From contig NHTQ01000002.1 of NCBI GenBank assembly GCA_002166865.1, positions 496,001 through 560,000 on the forward strand: DNA of 64,000 nucleotides. Direction: 5' to 3'. This document shows, one piece after another, positions 61,666-64,000 of this stretch (positions are counted from its first letter, which is position 1; every line of letters starts with the position of its first letter). The notes beneath the pieces are model-generated. The model worked only from the letters and a program-made list of their open reading frames with translations, ran no database searches and had not been told where the DNA came from. This DNA comes from Rhodobacteraceae bacterium WFHF2C18. GTDB lineage: Bacteria > Pseudomonadota > Alphaproteobacteria > Rhodobacterales > Rhodobacteraceae. The position numbers and the translations under genes were made by a program.

Positions 61666-62541
61666 ATGACGCGAACCATGATCGGGGTGATCGGCGGCTC
61701 GGGGCTTTACGATATCGCGGGGCTCGAAGATGCGCAGTGGCAGCGGGCCGAGGGGCCGTTCGGCCCGCCATCGGACGAAATCCTGACCGGCCGGATCGGC
61801 GGCGTGCCCATGGCCTTCCTGCCCCGGCACGGGCGCGGGCACGTGCATTCCCCCTCGTCGGTGCCCTACCGTGCGAATATCGACGCGCTCAAGCGGCTGG
61901 GGGTGACGGATATCGTCAGCGTGTCCGCCTGCGGCTCCTTCCGCGAGGAGATGGCCCCCGGCGATTTCGTGGTGGTGGATCAATTCATCGACCGCACCTT
62001 CGCGCGCGAGAAAAGCTTTTTCGGCGCGGGCTGCGTGGCCCATGTCAGCGTGGCGCAGCCCACCTGCTTCCGGCTGGGTGACGCCTGCGCGCAGGCCGCG
62101 GAGGCGGCGGGTGTGACCGTTCACCGCGGCGGCACCTACCTTGCGATGGAGGGGCCGCAGTTCTCCACGCTGGCGGAATCGACCCTCTACCGCGAAAGCT
62201 GGGGGGCTCACGTGATCGGCATGACGGGCATGCCCGAGGCCAAGCTCGCCCGCGAGGCCGAGCTTTGCTATGCCACCGTGGCCATGGTCACCGACTACGA
62301 CAGTTGGCACCCCCATCACGGCGAAGTGGATATCAGCGACATCATCGCGACCCTGATGGGCAACGCCGACAACGGGCGCGAGACGGTGCGCCGCCTGCCC
62401 GCCCTTCTGGGGGCCGAGCGGGCGCCTTGCCCGCAGGGCTGCGACCGGGCGCTGGAGCATGCCATCCTCACCCCGCCCGAGGCGCGCGACGCCGATGCCC
62501 TGGCGCGGCTGGACGCCGTCGCGGGCCGCGTGCTGGGGTGA
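61666..62541 (+). CDS. mtnP: S-methyl-5'-thioadenosine phosphorylase
   Basis: Splits methylthioadenosine, a by-product of polyamine and homoserine-lactone synthesis, into adenine and methylthioribose phosphate; 291 residues. Signature parts are IGVIGGSGLYDI at the start, the phosphate site PRHGRGHVHSPSSVPYRANI and the C-terminal AMEGPQFSTLAES with GMTGMPEAKLAREAELCYA. An AGGGAG site precedes the ATG. The adenine phosphoribosyltransferase gene downstream would use its product. Confidence 0.94.
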   Translation: MTRTMIGVIGGSGLYDIAGLEDAQWQRAEGPFGPPSDEILTGRIGGVPMAFLPRHGRGHVHSPSSVPYRANIDALKRLGVTDIVSVSACGSFREEMAPGDFVVVDQFIDRTFAREKSFFGAGCVAHVSVAQPTCFRLGDACAQAAEAAGVTVHRGGTYLAMEGPQFSTLAESTLYRESWGAHVIGMTGMPEAKLAREAELCYATVAMVTDYDSWHPHHGEVDISDIIATLMGNADNGRETVRRLPALLGAERAPCPQGCDRALEHAILTPPEARDADALARLDAVAGRVLG

Positions 62542-62672
62542 GCGCGCCACGGCGCCGTGCCGGGGGCTGATGGGCTTGGCGAGCTACGCGCCGCGGTCAC
62601 GCGCGGCCAAATCGGCGCGAGCGGGCCCGCGGGCACTGGACGAAAGGCCCGCGGGCGTGCTCTGCTCGTGCC

Positions 62673-63062
62673 ATGCATGACTGGCTCGACAGGCTGTCGG
62701 ACGAGCGCTTCCGTACCCGCATCGGCCGCCGCTTCGAGGCGCTGACCGACGAGGCGTTCAATGTCCTGCGCTGGACGCTCGTGGTGGGCTTCGCGCGCTA
62801 CCTCTCGGTCGAAACCGCCTCTTGGTGGTTCGACGCGATCTACTGGGTGCTGAGCGCGCTTCTTTTCGGCTATCTGGCCTCGCGCTTCCTGCTGCGCCCC
62901 GAGGTGCCCATCTTTGCCGCGCGCGACCGCCGCTGGAAACGCATCGTGCAGACGCTGGTGAACTACGTGCTGTGCATGATCGCCTTCATGGTGGTCATGT
63001 GGGCGCTCAACCGCCTTGTCGGGGCGATCGCCGAGTACCGTTTCGGGCCGGTGGCGGGCTAG
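62673..63062 (+). CDS. Small membrane protein of unknown function
   Basis: A 129-residue protein with two or three membrane helices (residues about 30-75 and 93-118). It has an N-terminal amphipathic part (MHDWLDRLSDERF) and a conserved-looking LLRPEVPIFAARDRRWKRIV between helices. I do not recognise the family. It follows mtnP in the same direction by about 130 bases and converges on a small minus-strand gene. Confidence 0.65.
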   Translation: MHDWLDRLSDERFRTRIGRRFEALTDEAFNVLRWTLVVGFARYLSVETASWWFDAIYWVLSALLFGYLASRFLLRPEVPIFAARDRRWKRIVQTLVNYVLCMIAFMVVMWALNRLVGAIAEYRFGPVAG

Positions 63063-63068
63063 CCGCGT

Positions 63069-63251
63069 TCACGAGCCGTGCCGGCGCACGAATTCACGGA
63101 TGAAGCCGCGGATTTCGCGCGCCGCGCTGGTATCCATGTCCTTGCACAGGGCGATGAATTCGTCCCGCTCCGCCTTGTCGAGGCGCAGGATGAGCTGGCT
63201 GTTCTTCTTGCCGGCCTTCTTCTTTTCCTTCTTGTCGTCCGTCTTCGACAC
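63069..63251 (-). CDS. Small basic protein, ribbon-helix-helix-like
   Basis: A 60-residue protein with a lysine-rich start (KTDDKKEKKKAGKK). The second half, NSQLILRLDKAERDEFIALC, then TSAAREIRGFIREFVRRHG, looks like an Arc/CopG-type ribbon-helix-helix. The GTG start at 63251 is preferred because upstream codons cross an A/T-rich promoter region; a GACAGGCGG lies just before it. It may be a small DNA-binding regulator. No toxin gene is adjacent, so an antitoxin role is not supported. Confidence 0.6.
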   Translation of the reverse strand: MSKTDDKKEKKKAGKKNSQLILRLDKAERDEFIALCKDMDTSAAREIRGFIREFVRRHGS

Positions 63252-63284
63252 GCCGCCTGTCCCGTGAAGTCTTGAAATTTCGTC

Positions 63285-63316
63285 GTTACAACGTATATAC
63301 ATAGTATATAACGCTG
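63285..63316. promoter_or_regulatory. A/T-rich divergent promoter region
   Basis: GTATATACATAGTATATAAC stands out in GC-rich surroundings, between the divergent 60- and 42-residue genes. On the minus strand it contains TATACT and on the plus strand several TATA steps suited to a -10. Half-symmetric GTATAT/ATATAC elements suggest a repressor site, perhaps for the small ribbon-helix-helix protein. Confidence 0.35.
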
Positions 63317-63361
63317 CTGTCACGAAACCATAATCGGACATTGGCGGGAAAGGAACGAAAA

Positions 63362-63490
63362 ATGGCACCGAATACGGCGAAATCCCTTCTGATGCAGGAC
63401 CGCATGGACTGGAACCGGCCCCATCTGCGGTGGTTCCCGAACCGGGTGTACCGGTTCTTCCACGAGGTCAAGCAGCGCTACCGGCTCTGA
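63362..63490 (+). CDS. 42-residue basic protein of unknown function
   Basis: An ATG 8 bases after an AAAGGAAC ribosome site starts a 42-codon frame ending in TGA at 63488-63490. The peptide is rich in Arg, Trp and Phe ([19 protein letters not shown], then HEVKQRYRL). Codon use matches the neighbours. It has no signal or membrane segment. It is probably a real small gene, divergent from the ribbon-helix-helix-like gene. Function unknown. Confidence 0.6.
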   Translation: MAPNTAKSLLMQDRMDWNRPHLRWFPNRVYRFFHEVKQRYRL

Positions 63491-63560
63491 CGGCCCTTGC
63501 ATCCCGGTCGTGGCTGGGCCAAAGCGTGGCGTGTCCGCTTGGCCCAGATGGAGACCGGGA

Positions 63561-64000
63561 ATGCCCGACACGCGCACCGTGAAGGATTACATCCGCACCA
63601 TCGCGGACTTCCCCCGCGAGGGGATCATGTTCCGCGATGTCACGACGCTTTTCGCGGACCCGCGCGGGTTCCGCATGGCCATCGACCAGATGCTGCACCC
63701 CTACGCCGGCAGCCGCATCGACGCCGTCGTGGGGCTGGAGGCGCGTGGTTTCATCCTTGGCGGGGCGATCGCGCACCAGCTTTCGCTTGGCTTCGTCCCC
63801 GTACGCAAGAAAGGCAAGCTGCCCGGCGCGGTGATCTCCGAAGACTACCAGCTTGAATACGGCGAGGCCGTGGTCGAAATCCACGACGACGCCATCGCGC
63901 CGGGGGATCGCGTTCTGATCGTGGACGATCTTCTGGCCACGGGGGGCACCGCCGCGGCCGGGGTGAAGCTGATCGAGCGGCTGGGAGGCGAGATCCTGGG
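63561..64000 (+). CDS. apt: Adenine phosphoribosyltransferase (5' part)
   Basis: Converts adenine and PRPP to AMP. The 146 codons seen begin [21 protein letters not shown] and hold the conserved [14 protein letters not shown] near residue 53. The PRPP-binding [17 protein letters not shown] is near residue 120. The gene continues past the right edge; about 30 more residues are expected. It follows the 42-residue gene by 70 bases and lies close to mtnP, whose adenine it would salvage. Confidence 0.94.
   Translation, partial: MPDTRTVKDYIRTIADFPREGIMFRDVTTLFADPRGFRMAIDQMLHPYAGSRIDAVVGLEARGFILGGAIAHQLSLGFVPVRKKGKLPGAVISEDYQLEYGEAVVEIHDDAIAPGDRVLIVDDLLATGGTAAAGVKLIERLGGEIL

Noticed and set aside
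63069-63490. Toxin-antitoxin pair
   Set aside because: The two genes are divergent rather than in tandem, and the 42-residue product lacks any toxin signature.
1-64000. tRNA, rRNA, CRISPR array, prophage or insertion sequence
   Set aside because: Looked for in gaps and by gene content; none was recognised. Gaps are short and almost all are accounted for by promoters or hairpins. A dedicated tRNA or covariance-model scan was not possible here.

Overview
The window is high-GC DNA with G/C-biased third codon positions. Its gene content points to the Rhodobacteraceae / Roseobacter branch of the Alphaproteobacteria: a complete tad (Flp) pilus locus, the ctaC-ctaB-ctaG-ctaE-surf1-thrC order, a TAT-exported formate dehydrogenase with DUF3305/DUF3306/TorD accessory genes, and an FNR-type box. 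It looks like chromosomal housekeeping and metabolic DNA. I saw no tRNA or rRNA gene, CRISPR array, transposase or phage gene.

Layout. (1) 1-10909, minus strand: tad pilus locus, from two Flp pilins through cpaB, cpaC, an OmpA lipoprotein, cpaE/tadZ, tadA, tadB, tadC, two TPR lipoproteins and a prepilin peptidase to the start of an AAA ATPase. (2) 11270-18514: a small, probably frameshifted ORF, then on the minus strand 3-oxoacid CoA-transferase (scoB, scoA), topA, dprA and tldD. (3) 18712-26182, plus strand: aa3 cytochrome oxidase subunits II and III and assembly factors, then thrC, an M16 peptidase and an acetyltransferase in one tightly overlapping run. (4) 26201-29433: a soluble HisKA_2-type kinase, an MBL-fold protein and a D-2-hydroxyglutarate-type FAD dehydrogenase. 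(5) 29448-43470: formate dehydrogenase region. A minus-strand set (DUF6505, biotin/lipoate-ligase-like, Mrp/NBP35, DUF6494) is followed by a cytochrome c with a tungstate-binding-protein-like N-terminus, a large polyferredoxin, and the plus-strand operon DUF3305-DUF3306-TorD-TAT peptide-fdhA-fdhB-fdhC-WD40/cytochrome c-45-residue membrane peptide. (6) 43541-53730: an XRE-type regulator divergent from an ATP-grasp enzyme, a CocE/S15 hydrolase and a complete dipeptide-type ABC importer. (7) 53845-64000: adenine deaminase, a LigD split into polymerase and phosphoesterase genes with no ligase domain, DedA, an FMN reductase, a lipid-kinase-like protein, an AI-2E-family permease, UDP-glucuronate 4-epimerase, MTA phosphorylase, small proteins and the 5' part of apt.

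Working together. The tad locus builds a type IVb adhesive pilus. The formate dehydrogenase region supplies a periplasmic Mo/W enzyme with its ferredoxin, membrane cytochrome b and two extra c-type cytochromes. Region 6 reads as one uptake-and-processing unit for a small peptide- or amide-like compound under its own regulator. Adenine deaminase, MTA phosphorylase and adenine phosphoribosyltransferase form a purine-salvage set. The points most worth a second look are the ATP-grasp/CocE/ABC unit, the two unusual cytochromes around formate dehydrogenase, the ligase-less split LigD, and three palindromic sites (an FNR box before ctaC, a CtrA-like site before dprA, and a 34-bp palindrome between the pilin genes).
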